Below, piece after piece: positions 1-12,068 of a stretch of DNA of 64,000 nucleotides. Every line of letters begins with the position of its first letter. Position 1 is the stretch's first letter. This stretch comes from Takakia lepidozioides. Taxonomy: Eukaryota; Streptophyta; Takakiopsida; Takakiales; Takakiaceae. Location: assembly GCA_030704615.1 (NCBI GenBank), contig CM060731.1, positions 95,770,756-95,834,755 on the forward strand, written 5' to 3'. The translations under genes and the position numbers were made by a program. The notes beneath the pieces are model-generated. The model was given only the letters and a program-made list of their open reading frames with translations. It ran no database searches and had not been told where the DNA came from.

Positions 1-973
1 TCTGTTGGATGGGCCACCCGACCAGCAGGTTGGCGGAGCTCACGCCACGCTAACACACGAAACTCCCTGGGTGCACTTTTGACATCATAGCCTACACTCT
101 GCACAATACAATCCCCACCATTTCAGTGGCTCTCAGACTATAGTCATGGTGGAAGTCATCAAGTCCACATTTGTTATGGAAACCTCTGCAGTCAAATGTA
201 CCCTGACAGACCCAGCAACCACTGCCAAGGACAAGCCCTGGATAGGAGCAAGTACCAGAGAGACTTTAGCAGTCGAGTTTTCCATGAAGAGATGATACTT
301 CAAGACCTAGATTCTTGCCTGACAATTTCAAACATCATTACAGGCTTGGCTTTAACCAGTATTTGCTTTCTACCATATGGAACAGGATGTAAGAAAGCCT
401 GATGGTTCCATAAGGGTGGCTCCAAGGAACCTTTCGAAGTGGGGCAGGAGAATGATACTCTCTAATTCCACACCTAATCATTTGTCTCTATCCGAAGCAG
501 CTCCAAACGAGTGCTCGGAACCAGGAGATACCCCCGGTCATCTGGCCCTTGGTAAAAATCTTGGAGTCTGAAAAAATTGAAGTGGATTCGTTGCTACAGT
601 GACCCATTTTTGGACCCCTACAAAGCTTTGCCCTGGACCCTGAGCACTTGTATTCTGTACTTGTATTTACTTCAGGTCATGAGCAGCTTTGCCATGATAC
701 ATCGACAGCAAAATTAAACTTAAGCTGTGACTAAATATATGAAGAGTCATGGGTGAAACAGCACTGGTTTCAATAAAACTGTGTCTGTCAAATAAACATC
801 ACAAGGCTTCTGCACCTTAGAATGAAATGCAAAAAGCATCCAACCTGGATTGCTCAGAAATGCTTTAATGTCACCGAGTGATGACAAAGAATTTTCAGAG
901 ACACTGAAGGCAACAAGTGACAAAAGATCTAGTCTACAAGATTGACATGCCATGGGAGAATACCAGCGCTTAC
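1..973. other. Probable last visible intron of the SUN gene, no exon recognised
   Basis: A splice donor (AAG|GTAAG read on the minus strand, exon end at 974) opens an intron running toward the left edge. I looked on the minus strand for the rest of the SUN fold, which in plant SUN proteins ends with an R-F-R-V-H-G-like strand, and did not find it. The remaining exon(s) probably lie outside the window, implying an intron of at least 970 bases. Short open frames here show no family resemblance. Confidence 0.45.
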
Positions 974-2387
974 CTTGGACACATGCTCAAGGGTGAGGGA
1001 ATCAGGAATAATAGCAGTCCGCAGTGAGATTTCCACAAACACATTGCTTCCTTTCAAAGGAAGGCACTGGCCAGGCTCTCCAAAACTTGGCTCCAACACC
1101 TTCTTCGCCATAGGATGCTTCCGCGAAGTTCCAGGAAGCAAACTGAGTGCCAAGACACTCCACTCTTCCCCTCTACCCAAATAATAACCTTCCGAATGTT
1201 CGACAACTCTACCCCCTCCGCTACCCAAAGCGTAATCAGCTCTCCCAATCCCATCTGCTGAATGCTTTTCCAGCTCTGTTAGCACAATCTGCCTAGCTAC
1301 TGCTCGCACATCATCTAAACTGAGGGTTTTCCCTCCACTCTCCACTGCACGCCTATCCACAATTGTCCTCATGAGTTCTAATGCTTCATTCCTGTTTAAT
1401 GGACCACCATTTCCATACAGCATGTCAACTTGGACCTTCATACTGCGCAGATCAGTTCCCAGACTTGCAATTTGGGAGTCAACCTTTTGCTTCACCTCAT
1501 TTCTTAAGTCTCGCACCTCCTTCCCTATCTTCATGTCCACCACCTCCAGTTGGACCTGCAAAAAATTGTTTTAGATTAGTGGAGCTTCGCAATCGGACTT
1601 AGAAAAGATGTTATTGATAATATTCCTCTCACAGATACGACTTATCAGACAGTGCCCAAGTCCCAGGCTAAGCCACCGCAATCACAGGCAATGCTGCCCA
1701 TCCCACAAGGAAGAAGTGGTAGTCATGGTAGCCGAGCCATTGAGCCCTGTCCAACTTCCAACATTAAAGGACTCCATAAAAAGCACTGACCTGCATCCAT
1801 TTCGTAGTTTTCGTCACAAAATCCTCCAATCTCTCCACCTCGGAAGCAGACTTTGAATACGGCAAATGAGGATGGACTTTGAGACTCCAGAGGGTTGTTC
1901 CCAGGCCTGCTACAATAACAAAAAGAAGAAACAAACGAGAGAAAAGGTGGCCCACAACATCCCAAATTGATCGCGGCCTGTCTTTACCAACGGCAGACCC
2001 TTTCTGCACTGAGTGTTTGAATGTCTTTGGCTTGACTGCTGGAGGAAGTTGACCAGCTTCCGTATCTGCACCGAAAATAGACTTTTGTACGGCTGGCTCC
2101 ACCCGTGAAGTTTCCAACTGCATTTCTCCATCCAAAGCTCTCAAATCTCTAGACAATGCGACGTCTCCACTAGCCTCTCCTGTAAATTTAGGCTTGGCCA
2201 GATCTCTTGAGCGCCGTGTTCGCGTAGTCGTCGCAAGAAAAGGGTTTTCTATTAAGGATTCAGTAGCTTCGGAAGCGCCTCTTGACGAAGTAACGCGCTT
2301 TCGAGGCTTTGCAATGCCTGGCACTGCCTTTTCGGTGGTGAGGCCTCCTGTAGTAGCATTTGCTGCAGAAGGTGGAGCTGCAGACAT
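974..2387 (-). CDS. SUN: SUN-domain nuclear envelope protein, 3'-partial (two exons)
   Basis: Inner-nuclear-membrane protein of the LINC complex: the SUN domain sits in the perinuclear space, binds KASH proteins and couples nucleus to cytoskeleton. Exon 1 is 2387..1791 and exon 2 is 1555..974, joined in phase 0 (TGG ATG CAG | GTC CAA) with GT-AG borders. The start ATG at 2387 opens an N-terminal basic, Ser/Thr-rich nucleoplasmic region of about 140 residues. A single membrane segment follows (LFSRLFLLFVIVAGLGTTLW, about residues 150-170), then a coiled coil (VVDMKIGKEVRDLRNEVKQK) and the SUN fold: RADYALGSGGGRVVEHSEGY, then PSFGEPGQCLPLKGS and IIPDSLTLEHVSK. This is the layout of plant SUN1/SUN2. 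The C-terminal third of the fold is off the window. It is the only clearly cellular gene seen at this end. Confidence 0.9.
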
Positions 2388-5300
2388 GTTGAACCTCGAT
2401 GTTCCCTGTTCTCTGGAATTCGGTACTTCAATATGTGGGGATGTCCATCTTTGACAGATGGTTCAGTCTGTTAACCTAATTGAAGATATCCTACGCTGAC
2501 CTGATAATGATAAAATGTCAAGTTCTCACACAGTCGCTCCCTCAAACTCACTTTCATCATTAGGAATAGAACCAAGTCTAATTAGAAGTTCTGAATAATC
2601 CACGCGGGATTCCAAGAGAGGGCCTAAACTACCTGGACCGTCAGCACATTTGTTGTACGTAAACAAGATAATGGGATGCACATCAAATCCACCAAATGGA
2701 AAAAGGAGTACATGTCTGTCCGTGTGTATGTGTAGAGAGAGAGAGAGAGAGAGAGAGGCACTGGAAGCATGAGGAGTCTCAACCAGCACAACAAGAACCC
2801 GGTCTGAATACCACCGACTCACTAGGTGCAGCAGAAAAAGAAATACATAGGCAACTACCAGCCGCAAGTCCGCAGTCACATGAGGAGTATCGATCACCCC
2901 GCCATTTCTTCTTCCAGAAAGACGGTCGTACACCTACCCACCTGCGACCTTGAGTCCTCCCCTGCGTAGATGTACACCCTCTTGTACAACGCACGAGGGC
3001 GCGGGCCCGGGCCAGCGGATCAGCCTGGTGGGACCCAGCGGATGTGGGGACGGACATCCGCCGTGACCACAGACATGGGCGGATGAGCTCATCCGCAGGG
3101 TGAACGGCCGGAAAAATTCACCGCAGCATGCCGGTCGTCTCTTTCCTTTCCACGACACTCATAGCAAGCTTTACAACAGGGAGTGTTAATGCATACCAAC
3201 TCTATATAACACACTTTCATTTCTTTGTCACTCCTTCCAGATTAAATATTCAAAAATCAAAAAAGCTTGTAGCATAAATCAGGTTCCTTACCAAAAAATG
3301 GAGAAGCCTGTCATTAGAAAGGTCATTTTGCTATGGATGCTCATGTCTGTGACCTTAGGGAATTGTTTGATGGTCAAATCAAAGTGGAGACTTGTTTTGG
3401 GAGAGAATGAGCAATCGTTGGGATATCTGCCTACACGCATGTGGTGGAAGGAGCCCATAGAGTATACACCCGGCAACAAGCTAACACATTGTTTTACATA
3501 AAAATGACTTTTATTTTAATGTAACAGATAATTTTAATTATGCTTATTTTATTTGGTGGACCCACTTCCAAAGCGTAGCGACCGAGCTGGGCAGATATCC
3601 CTATGAGTGTGGTGAGTCGTTGTTAGTGGCGGATCCGCGACCTTTTCAAGCTGATCCACCACATTTTTTCTCCGTGTGCATAGGACTTGTGGTGTGAAAA
3701 GACGGACCTACGCAAAAGCCCAAGTTACTAACTTTTTACCCTCTCACATTCATATCCCGACACCTGCTGCCCCCCAGCGGAAGAGAAAATGACACAGGCG
3801 CGGGTCGCCGTATGTCAACGAGATAAAGGATTGCATATGCCAGGGGTATGTCGTTATTGCAGCGGAAGGATCAACACAGGGTGACATGCCCATGGGGTTG
3901 TCTTTAAATGCTAGAACTCAGTACGTCACCATTTCATTACGAGGCCACTGGCTTCGTTCAGTCCCTATCTAATCCCTCACATTTTCTTTTTCCTTTCTCT
4001 CTCTCACCCTTTTATCCTTCCCTCATTGCTCCATCATCTAAGTAATCCAACAGGAACTAGGCCAGCACCCTAACGCCACCACATTGGTTGATCGTGCACC
4101 CAAGAATGTCATGGAATTCCGAACAACACCTGCTGTTACAAAGAATAGCAAGTACCCATTACCAATAGCCCTAAGATACAAGCTTCCAAGAACCCAATGC
4201 ATGATGCAACGAGGTAACTGAGACAAACCAGCGAATGCCTTAGTGTGCATGAATTAAAACCTCAAAAGTAGAGAGTGAATGCCCACTGCCTAGCTGTAGT
4301 GGGTTACAAATCAAGGTCCAGCCATCATAATCCTTCTCTTTTCAGAGTTGGGCAAATGTCGCCATCACGACACCTTCACATCTCTCATGCATCACCTCTA
4401 ATGGTCTCAGCTACCATAGTACAGCTCTCTCATCTCCCCAAAACAGACAGTATGGAAGCGAAGTGCTCCTTCAACTACATCAGAGTCAAGTCTCCTCCTC
4501 ACTAGCTCTATCCTCATCTCCTCATCTCTCATCTCCAGTTCTCCCTCCAAAAACATGCGAGAAGCAAAGCTAAGTGCTCGGTGCCACTACTTGACATATA
4601 TCATAGGAGCCTTATCACACTCATAAAACCTCGCCGCCCTTTCCTGCTGCTCTCTAGTCATGTTCCAGCTTTGCTGATTCCCGTCAGACACCATACTGAC
4701 ACACAAAACAGGATACAGCCTTTGGGCTGTAAATGCTAACCGCCGAATATAAAAGAAAGCGTTGCAACACCTCCTTCAAAAACCCTTACGCACACACCTC
4801 GTGCTTGAAGCCTTGGAGTGATCACTTCTTCCCTCTCGCGCAGCTCGCGTCTATGCTAGAGACAAGTAGACTGATAGCCCGAACGTCGCATAGAGGTGCG
4901 GAATTCATCTACGGGATTTATCATCCAACAAGGTCATGCAGGATGATAACCCACGAACTTCATCTATAGAAATCCACCAACAGATTTCATCAAGGGACTT
5001 AGCCAAAAACGCACCCAGGTTGACGTGGAATCTCTATATCCCAGCATCATCACCGAGTTCGGCTTGTATGAGCTCGAGTGTGCTATTGGAGGTAATTTCA
5101 CCAAACACAAAAAAGACTTGATCATGTAGAAGAGTTAGAAGACTCTAAGTACTCAGCCTGCTCAGAACAATTAGTCATGACCTACGACTAGTGTCTCATG
5201 GGGGTGTCTTTCTACACTCTACCCTTATGACATTCATGATGAGTGTATTGAGCCCGTAATGGTTATGGTTATGGTTTAGATTGCTTATACAATCATCTAA

Positions 5301-5499
5301 TCCGGATCTCTACACCTAGCTAGGCATTCCACAGCTTCTCTCTGGTATCTCTACACAATGTGAGAATAAAGTATGAATCGTATTTATATCTATCAATCGT
5401 TAGGCCGAAGCCATAGTTTGTTCCTTAGTCGATTGGAGGTGTACATGGAGTACGTGTGCCCATCGGAGCAAGAGTTGCTTTACCTTAAGCGCTATATCG
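2388..5499. other. Intergenic region without recognised genes
   Basis: This holds the upstream side of the SUN gene and about 3 kb in which I recognise no protein family on either strand. The 2980-3130 stretch is GC- and CpG-rich with repeated CGGATG words, unlike its AT-richer surroundings. Around 5255 there is a short GGTTAT repeat. Some short open frames (for example 3298..3501 +) lack any family signal, so I do not call them genes. Confidence 0.5.
2734..2758. repeat. (GA)n microsatellite
   Basis: About 12 uninterrupted GA dinucleotides, just after a short GT-rich run. It is a simple-sequence repeat in the region upstream of the SUN gene, with no coding meaning. Confidence 0.95.
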
Positions 5500-7328
5500 G
5501 CGCGCATCTTGGCAATGGACAAAAGAGGAATACAAGAAAGTGATAGCCACCATAAGTGCTGTCGGAACACCAACTGGTCATGGGTCATCCCTCCGTATGA
5601 AGTTCAGCGAAGACAGGGTCCATGGTTTGAAGTCTCATGACTACCACAATACATTGCAAGACATCTTCCCACTTGTAGTACGTGGGACTCTGACTCCCGA
5701 GGTTCGCGATACAGTCTATAGATTAGGAGCTGGAGGAAGCGGATTTTCCACGCATGAAGAAGGAGGTGGCGGCGGTCATGTGTATATTGGAGATGCACCT
5801 TCATCTCTCCTTCTTCGACATCCAAGTGCACTTGGTAGTGCACTTAGTGGAAGAGGCTTCGATTGTCGGCCCCGTTCATTCTCGGTGGATGTACTACCTT
5901 GAGCGTTACATGAAGACTTTGAAAGCACATGTAAGACAAATGGCGCACCCGGAGGGTAGCATGGCAGAGGGGTATACATTGCAACAGGCTATATTCTACT
6001 GCATGGAGTACTTGGCAAGGATGGATAAGGAAGCCCCTCGGATGTGGAAGGAAGATGAGGATGTACAAACCAATGACATCGTTTTGCCCAAAACTTCAAA
6101 GATGGTAAAATTGCCCATCATGGTGATTGAGCAAGCACATGAGTTCATACTGAAGAACAACCCATCCATACATGAGTGAAGGCAAGATACAATAACCTTG
6201 TTCAGCAACGACAAGATGAGATGTTTGCATGGAGGCGGAACCATCCAAGGGAGACTAGCCGGGCTCGCGGGCCGACGTGGGAATGTTTCTTCACAAGATT
6301 TGCCCATGGAATTGCAGCCTTTAAGTTCATTCCGCCATTGGCTTTGGACTGCAGTTGAGGACGTCATTGCTCAAGATGAGGTGGTTTCAGATTTTATGCA
6401 AGACATTGCAAGGGGCCCCTCTCAATTCACGACCTCATACACGGCGGTTTGGGTTCATGGTCGTCATTTCCGCATTCGTGCTCTTGACATGAAGCGCAAA
6501 ACAACGTTTGATTCTGGCTTGTGTGCCACATATTGGCAAGACTCCATGTGGGGCAGGGGAGATACACGACCTACACTAAGCAAACTCGACTATATTGGAG
6601 AGCTTGAGAGCATACTCCAACTTCAATATACAAGATACCAGCCTTTGATCTTCAAGGGAAGGTGGTTCCAACCACATGTTAGGGGGCCCTCCGCAACACT
6701 AGTGGAAGACGAGTGTGGTTTCATGCGCATCAATGCAGATAGGCTCTTCTCTATTCGTCGTCCCTTCGATGAGCCTTTTGCATGGCCTTCAGACATGGAG
6801 CAAGTTTTCTTCTCCCAAGACAAAACAAGAGGCGAAAATTGGAAGGTGGTTGTGCATGCTCAGCCAAGAGGAAGATGTATATTCCATCATGGTCAGGGAT
6901 CTACATGGGGCGAGGCAAATACGGAGGAGGAAGAGACTGGTCATGATGATGCTGAAGTTGGCCGAGGTTGGATAAATGGGGTACAAGAGGATGATGACAC
7001 CCCGGAGAATGCATCCCGGACCCTATACGATGAGGCTCCATCAGATGCGGATGTTGGAGAAGAAGATGAAGACATGGTCATTGAAAACAAGGTGGAAGAT
7101 GATTCAGATGTGCCTTTTGCTGACCCGGCCATTTTTTACGATGACTTTGATGATAAAAAAGACTTACAGCTTGATAAGGATGAAGAAGCTCCGGATGACG
7201 TGGAGCAATCTTTTATTTGCACCGACCTCACTTTGTATTTCACAATGTACAATATTGTTCGCTTTTGTCAATTCTCATATATCATTTTATCTAAAAATCT
7301 TTCTAAACTTCTATTGTTCTCTAAATAG
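5500..7328 (+). pseudogene. Decayed CACTA (En/Spm) transposase, DUF4218-DUF4216 part
   Basis: C-terminal half of a CACTA-superfamily TNP2-like transposase. DUF4218 starts near 5600 with LKSHDYHNTLQDIFPLVVRG, then changes frame near 5720 into LSFFDIQVHLVVHLVEEASI and GPVHSRWMYYLERYMKTLK, ending near the stop at 6179. The link region (NNLVQQRQDEMFAWRRNHPR) is in another frame at 6176-6340. DUF4216-like sequence follows from about 6400: FTTSYTAVWVHGRHFRIRAL, DYIGELESILQLQYTRY, then PFAWPSDMEQVFFSQD. An acidic D/E-rich tail runs to the stop at 7328. At least three frame changes mean it cannot encode a working protein as read. The catalytic TNP2 domain expected upstream was not found, so this is a 5'-truncated remnant. 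Element ends were not identified. Confidence 0.85.
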
Positions 7329-8121
7329 CGGCTCCAATTGACCCTTGTCTTTTCAAGACCTCGGCCCTTTCGGGGTCGGCGCATCTGGCGCGCCGGGGGT
7401 GCTTATGGGCGTCGGTAAACCCCCCTAAATCGGTCTCGGATAACCGATCTTCATGTAGCAGTACACCACTCTACCTCATTAACGGATTCTTGCGTGAGGA
7501 GTGATCCCCATTGTTCATCGACGACACTATGCATGTACGTATAAGGTAAGAACCATCGTAACGTTGATCACGTTAAGATGTTGATTTTGAATTAAGGCCA
7601 AAGCTTTATACAAAGCGAAATCATCCGATGTTGTGCTTCTCTCTACCATCCTACCTAAGTATGTGCGCGCGTTTTTCTGTGACGAAGAGTATTGCAGGTC
7701 GATTGCAATTGCGTCGTTCTGTGACAAAATCTTTTGAATTCGTCAAGGAATTGAGGATGCCACCAAAGAAGTTTAGTATGCGCCTAATCCGAGGTTCTCT
7801 AGAAGTTATCTGATGTATCTAGATGTCAACGTTGTCTCCTGACAGTGGAGACCATGATCTTGAAAACCAATAACCACGATCTTGAAATAAGGCCAAAGCT
7901 TTATACAAAGCAAAATCATCTGATGTACCATCCTACCTGAGCATGTGCGCGAGTTTTTTTGTGAAGAAGAGTATTGCACCCATTGACCCCTCTCTCCTAT
8001 CCTCGTTTTTTGAAAATTCCCTTCAAGGGAGGGAGAGAAGGTGCTCATAAGACATTGTTTATCGTAGCCTTATGGCCTTTGAGCCCATGCTCTCGCCTAT
8101 CTCGCTTAGTCTTCCACGCTG

Positions 8122-8264
8122 ATGATGGCGTTCAAGGGTAGGGAGAACCCAGTTGTTTGTCTCTCTCCTCCTTTAGATTCCGAGCTGGCGGGCGACCTTG
8201 CAGCTGAGGCGTTGACGCAACAGCTCCAACCCCGCGCCACTGTCGTCAGATCCCGCGCCAGCAG
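8122..8264 (+). CDS. Candidate short first exon, function unknown
   Basis: A GC-rich stretch within AT-rich DNA starts at tandem ATG codons (8122, 8125), stays open for about 47 codons and ends at a consensus splice donor (AGCAG|GTGAGC). A second open Glu/Lys-rich stretch at about 8375-8500 (REEEAELKRKEDDDSKKREE) could be a downstream exon. I recognise no family. Evidence is composition and splice signal only, so this is tentative. Confidence 0.2.
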
Positions 8265-8959
8265 GTGAGCTCTGTCTCCCTCCCCCCTTCCTACTTTCTC
8301 CTCACTCTCTTCCTATCTTTTTTCAAAAAACAAACCCCTTCAGGCTGAGCCCTGGCATAGTCAAGAGAATAAAAGATTAGGAAGAGGGTAGAAGAGGAGT
8401 TGAGGAGGGAGGAGGAGGCTGAGTTGAAGAGGAAAGAAGATGACGACTCGAAGAAAAGGGAGGAGGTGGTTGAGTTGAAGAAGACGGCCGCTCAGGCTGA
8501 TTTGATGTTGATTTTGAAATAAGGCCAAAGCTTTATACAAAGCAAAATCATTCAATGTTGTGTTTCTCTCTACCATCCTACCTGAGCATGTGCGCGAGTT
8601 TTTCTATGACGAAGAGTATTGCACACTTGCTTTCATTCAAGGAAAGCCGTTTTCTTCTGAAGACATTTGATGCCATTGTGTTTGCAAAGAACTCAAGGCA
8701 GGAAAGAATTGTACCAGGGGCAAGGCCAGGGCTCTGCCTCAAGATTTTCCAAGTTGGAAAACAGAGGTGGCATGCAGCAATACAACAAAAAAAATGAAGA
8801 AAAACCATGACAGAAGGAGGCAGAAAGTTGGGGGAGGAGGGAGAGAATGTGATCATAAGACATTGTTTCCGTAGCCTTCTGGCCATTGACCCCTCTCTCC
8901 TATCCTTGTTTTTCGAAAATTCCCTTCAAGGGAGGGAGATAATGTGCTCATAAGACGTT

Positions 8960-9165
8960 GTTTGCTAATCGTTTCATCATATTGCAATTGATGATTGAAT
9001 TGTATTGTATTGAATTCATTGATTGTATTGTATTGATGATTTGATTGTATTGCAATTGATGATTGAATTATATTGTATTGTATTGTACTGTATTGATGAA
9101 ATGATTGTATTGCAATTGTATTGTATTGATAATTTGATTTGATTGATTTGAAGTTTGATTTGATG
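8960..9165. repeat. ATTGT/GATTGA simple repeat tract
   Basis: An irregular tandem of TTGTAT and TTGATGATTGAAT words, low complexity and AT-rich, between two copies of the dispersed repeats. Open frames across it are artefacts of the repeat. Confidence 0.85.
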
Positions 9166-9198
9166 TTGATTTTGAAATAAAGCCAAAGTTTTATACAC

Positions 9199-9600
9199 CG
9201 AGTGATCTCCAACAAGAATGATCTGCTTCAGTTCCTTCATCTGGGTGATAATAGCAGTCTTTGCTTCTACTTGCTGTGCAGCCTCATCAATTATTACGCA
9301 AGTAAACGCTTCAGCGATTGTTGGCCTACTATGGAGACAGTGCAAAAAAACAATGCAAGCATTCTCTATGCATTCCATCTCCAACCATTCAAGTGATGAA
9401 GTTGCAGAAGGAGGGAGCATGCCATATGCAGGCTCTGAGCTAATCATAATTTTGAGAAATGTCTCTGTCAATTCAGAAAACAGCTCAGTGCCAGAACTTC
9501 CTAGTTTTCCAAATCCATTTTCGTCTTTGTTGTATCACAGGGAAAACTCTGCAGGGTTTTTACATTCCAGAGTCTGTTGAGGAAATAATTTTATTCTATT
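9199..9600 (-). pseudogene. SF1 helicase (UPF1/SEN1-like) fragment
   Basis: The minus strand encodes a short piece of a superfamily-1 helicase. It has the Walker B motif CVIIDEAAQQVEAKTAI (about 9300), followed at the usual distance by motif III, KQIILVGDHS (about 9215). Upstream IENACIVFLHCLHSRPTIAE matches the strand before motif II. The frame continues upstream to about 9590 (VKTLQSFPCDTTKTKMDLEN) but contains a stop near 9472. After GDHS comes a possible splice donor (TCG|GTGTAT), and the next bases are the dispersed repeat described at 7.5-9.2 kb. Walker A and motifs IV-VI were not found nearby. It is either one exon of a larger gene or a captured fragment. Confidence 0.6.
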
Positions 9601-9738
9601 CTTGAACCATATGCTTAATAACAACATGTGCAATATGCATGCACAATTTGGCAGTGAACATACATCATCTGCACCCAAAACCATATTTTCTTCCCTCATT
9701 TGCACTCCAAGGTTGAGTTATCTTCAAGTTCATGCACT
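9598..9738. repeat. Dispersed repeat, copy A (partner at 24520-24661)
   Basis: About 140 bases (AACCATATGCTTAATAACA through TTTGCACTCCAAGGTTGAGT to TTCATGCACT) closely match 24520-24661 in the same orientation. Copy A is broken at 9739 by the LTR of the truncated Ty3 element, so that element inserted into it. Copy B lies at the edge of the ParB/methyltransferase insertion in the chromovirus. The family is otherwise unknown to me. Confidence 0.75.
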
Positions 9739-10276
9739 TGTCGTGCACCTAAGCATTGTGCCACAACATACATCGCTGTCCACCATACATTCTAAGCACA
9801 CAATCCTAGAAAACTATGCCACAATTGATAATGAAAGTGAACACAAGGGAAACACTCTACTCATGAATCCACTCAATCACATAAACTAAGTCAAGCCAAG
9901 GACACCCTTGCTAAGGGAATCCACCCTACAAAGCCCTCAACACACTCCTTCTCAATACCTAGAGCTATGGAGGTGAGAGATGCTCATGGAGACTCAACTA
10001 CAAGAAGATGAGCCCTTCTCAACACTCATAAGGGGAAAACCCATCCCCATGTCCCAAGTGAGGTTTGACACCTCATTTGGCATGTGAGACCAAATGAAGT
10101 CCCAACACACAAAATACAAATATAAATATCCAAAATGTCCTAATTAACTAGAAGTAGGTAATTCTAGTTAACCATGACTAGAACCATGACAGCTGTCGTG
10201 CACCTAAGCATCGTGCCACAATATACATCGATGTCCACCATACATTCTAAGCACACAATCCTAGAAATTTATGTCA
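9739..10276 (-). repeat. LTR of copy 2
   Basis: Read on the minus strand it begins TGACATAAATTTCTAGG next to the polypurine tract and ends GGTGCACGACA. Its middle (about 9835-10190) matches the 420-base repeat at 28733-29153 and 39229-39648. The middle is flanked on both sides by an 80-base direct repeat (TTTCTAGGATTGTGTGCTTA ... GGTGCACGACA), the same arrangement as in the copy 1 3' LTR. Confidence 0.75.
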
Positions 10277-10544
10277 CAATTGCCCCCCTAGCTGGTGATT
10301 AGGTCCCTCTAACACCGGATAGCTGACAAGTATCCATCTCAAAAAGATCATCGTTTGGTCTTCAATTGCACATGCCCCAATTTTCTAAAGTATATGGATC
10401 AAGAGGCCGGGTGCAACGAGAGCCCCAGCGTTAGTCGCCTGCTTGCAATCCATGATCTTCAATTGAGTATCCATGGCATTGAGCTCCCACTAGCTAGACC
10501 TTGGACAACATGTCAACTTCACCATTGTCATGCCCACTACCTAT

Positions 10545-12032
10545 GTCCAAGGCATCATGGACACAACCATTCTCCACTAGGAACCTCCTCAAGTGGCGGT
10601 GTCAAGCATCCCATGTGCCACCCCCTTGAGCATTTGTCACACACCAACATGGTTGCGGCACCACCAGCATGCCCACATAGCATGCAACGCAACCCTGCAG
10701 GTACCACTGCAAGGTTGGGATCTATCCTCCCATCCACATTTGGAAGGTGACACGGCGCACAATTGCACACATGGTCCTTCCATACCATGCCATCTCGACC
10801 CTCCAGAATCAACACTCCTGAAGGCAACACCTCCCGGACCCTTAGAATCACACGTCTTGCTGTGACATCCAAAGTCGTAGGCGCTGTCTGCTGCAGATAC
10901 ACATAGTCCCCAGGGTGGAAATGCCAAACACCTGGCCGATATCCCCCTCCACGTATAGTGGCGTACCTCAATGTGTCTCGGTGTTGGGCAATAGCAAGGT
11001 TCTCAAAAACCATAGGCATGACTCTCTTGAACAACTTTGCTCGTTGGGCACATGCTTGTGTCCACACATCCGGATCATCAAGGTTGAGGACTGCTGCAGT
11101 CTCCCTACGAATAGATGCAGGCAAATCTGCTCTTGGCCAAAGAGAAGGAAATAATACGAAAACGAAGCAAATGATGCTTGCTTCCTAAACTTGTAGCCCA
11201 AGACCAACCAAGGTAGCTGAAGGTCCCAATCTCCCAAGTGTCATTTCTACAAGCCATACTTGCGCAAGCCTCGCTTGACTGTTTATACAACCCTCTCTGC
11301 CAAGCCATCAGCCTCGGGATGATCCCGAGAAGTAGTGCGGTGATCTATCAAGGTTTGCTCACACAAAGCCTGAAACTCCCCCAAGAACTCTCTCCCCTGG
11401 TCCGTGAGTACCTCGGCTAGAGCACCAAATTGGCTAAGCACTCGATCTAAGAATGCATACGTAGCCCCCTCACTTGCCTTATCAGGCAATGCCACCAGTT
11501 CAATCCACTTGGAGAAATGTTCCACCATCACCAGCACATACTTGTTATGGCGAATTGTTAGTGGTGATGGGCCTGCGAAGTCAAGACTCCAACGATAGCC
11601 CAAACCCATAATGGGTAAAGGATGCAATTATGGAGTAGGTGCATTGAAAGAAGCCCGCACTCTATCACACACCATGCACCTTGCCACTAATTATTGCACA
11701 TCCGTGTGCATGCCCCGCCACCAGTATTGTCCTTGCAGCAAACTATGAGTGCGCCGCATCCCAAAATGTCCCAACTCCTCATGGGCATGGCGTACCAATC
11801 GCGCACGTTGTGTTGGATGAGGCACAATCCTCACTTGTCCATCCTCCCATACTCGTAGTAGGTGAGTCACCTCCCGCTTGAACCTCTTGGCTCGTTGTAG
11901 GATCCGATCTCTCTCCTTAGCAGTCACATTGGCTGCTGTCTCTCCTGTACGAAGGTAGGCCAACACTGCTGCATCTTCATGCACATCCTTAGCACCACCA
12001 AGCTCCTCACTGATCTCTGGATCGTCATGCAC
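10545..12032 (-). pseudogene. Integrase and PHD finger of copy 2
   Basis: The zinc-binding integrase N-terminus and core run from 12032 down. Seen are HEELGHFGMRRTHSLLQGQ, then RWSLDFAGPSPLTIRHNKYV (first Asp), LTDQGREFLGEFQALCEQ (second Asp) and HPEADGLAERVV (Glu region). The frame changes near 11290, continuing to a C-terminal domain with HPGDYVYLQQTAPTTLDV, which copy 1 has lost. A PHD finger follows: CMLC, CDKC, H-M-G-C, then a premature stop exactly where the last Cys pair is expected (TGT CCA TGA TGC). This copy therefore preserves the ancestral integrase tail better than copy 1 but has a broken PHD end. Confidence 0.85.
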
Positions 12033-12068
12033 ACCATCTTCATGACCAATCCTATGGGATGGACCAGC

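Larger units (their letters stand above)
7560..9200. repeat. Dispersed short repeats, four plus two copies
   Basis: One unit of about 110 bases (containing AAGGCCAAAGCTTTATACAA, then a poly-T/GACGAAGAGTATTGCA part) occurs near 7570-7700, 7885-7980 and 8510-8625, and as a partial copy at 9168-9200. A second unit of about 80 bases (TTGAAAATTCCCTTCAAGGG and flanks) occurs at 7980-8058 and 8885-8965. All are in the same orientation. They may be fragments of a non-autonomous element or duplicated intron pieces. The partial copy at 9168 abuts the helicase exon at its splice donor. Confidence 0.7.

Noticed and set aside
747-953. Minus-strand frame as a possible last SUN exon
   Set aside because: The residues do not resemble the C-terminal SUN strands, and the frame lies directly after a good splice donor at 973, so it is intron.
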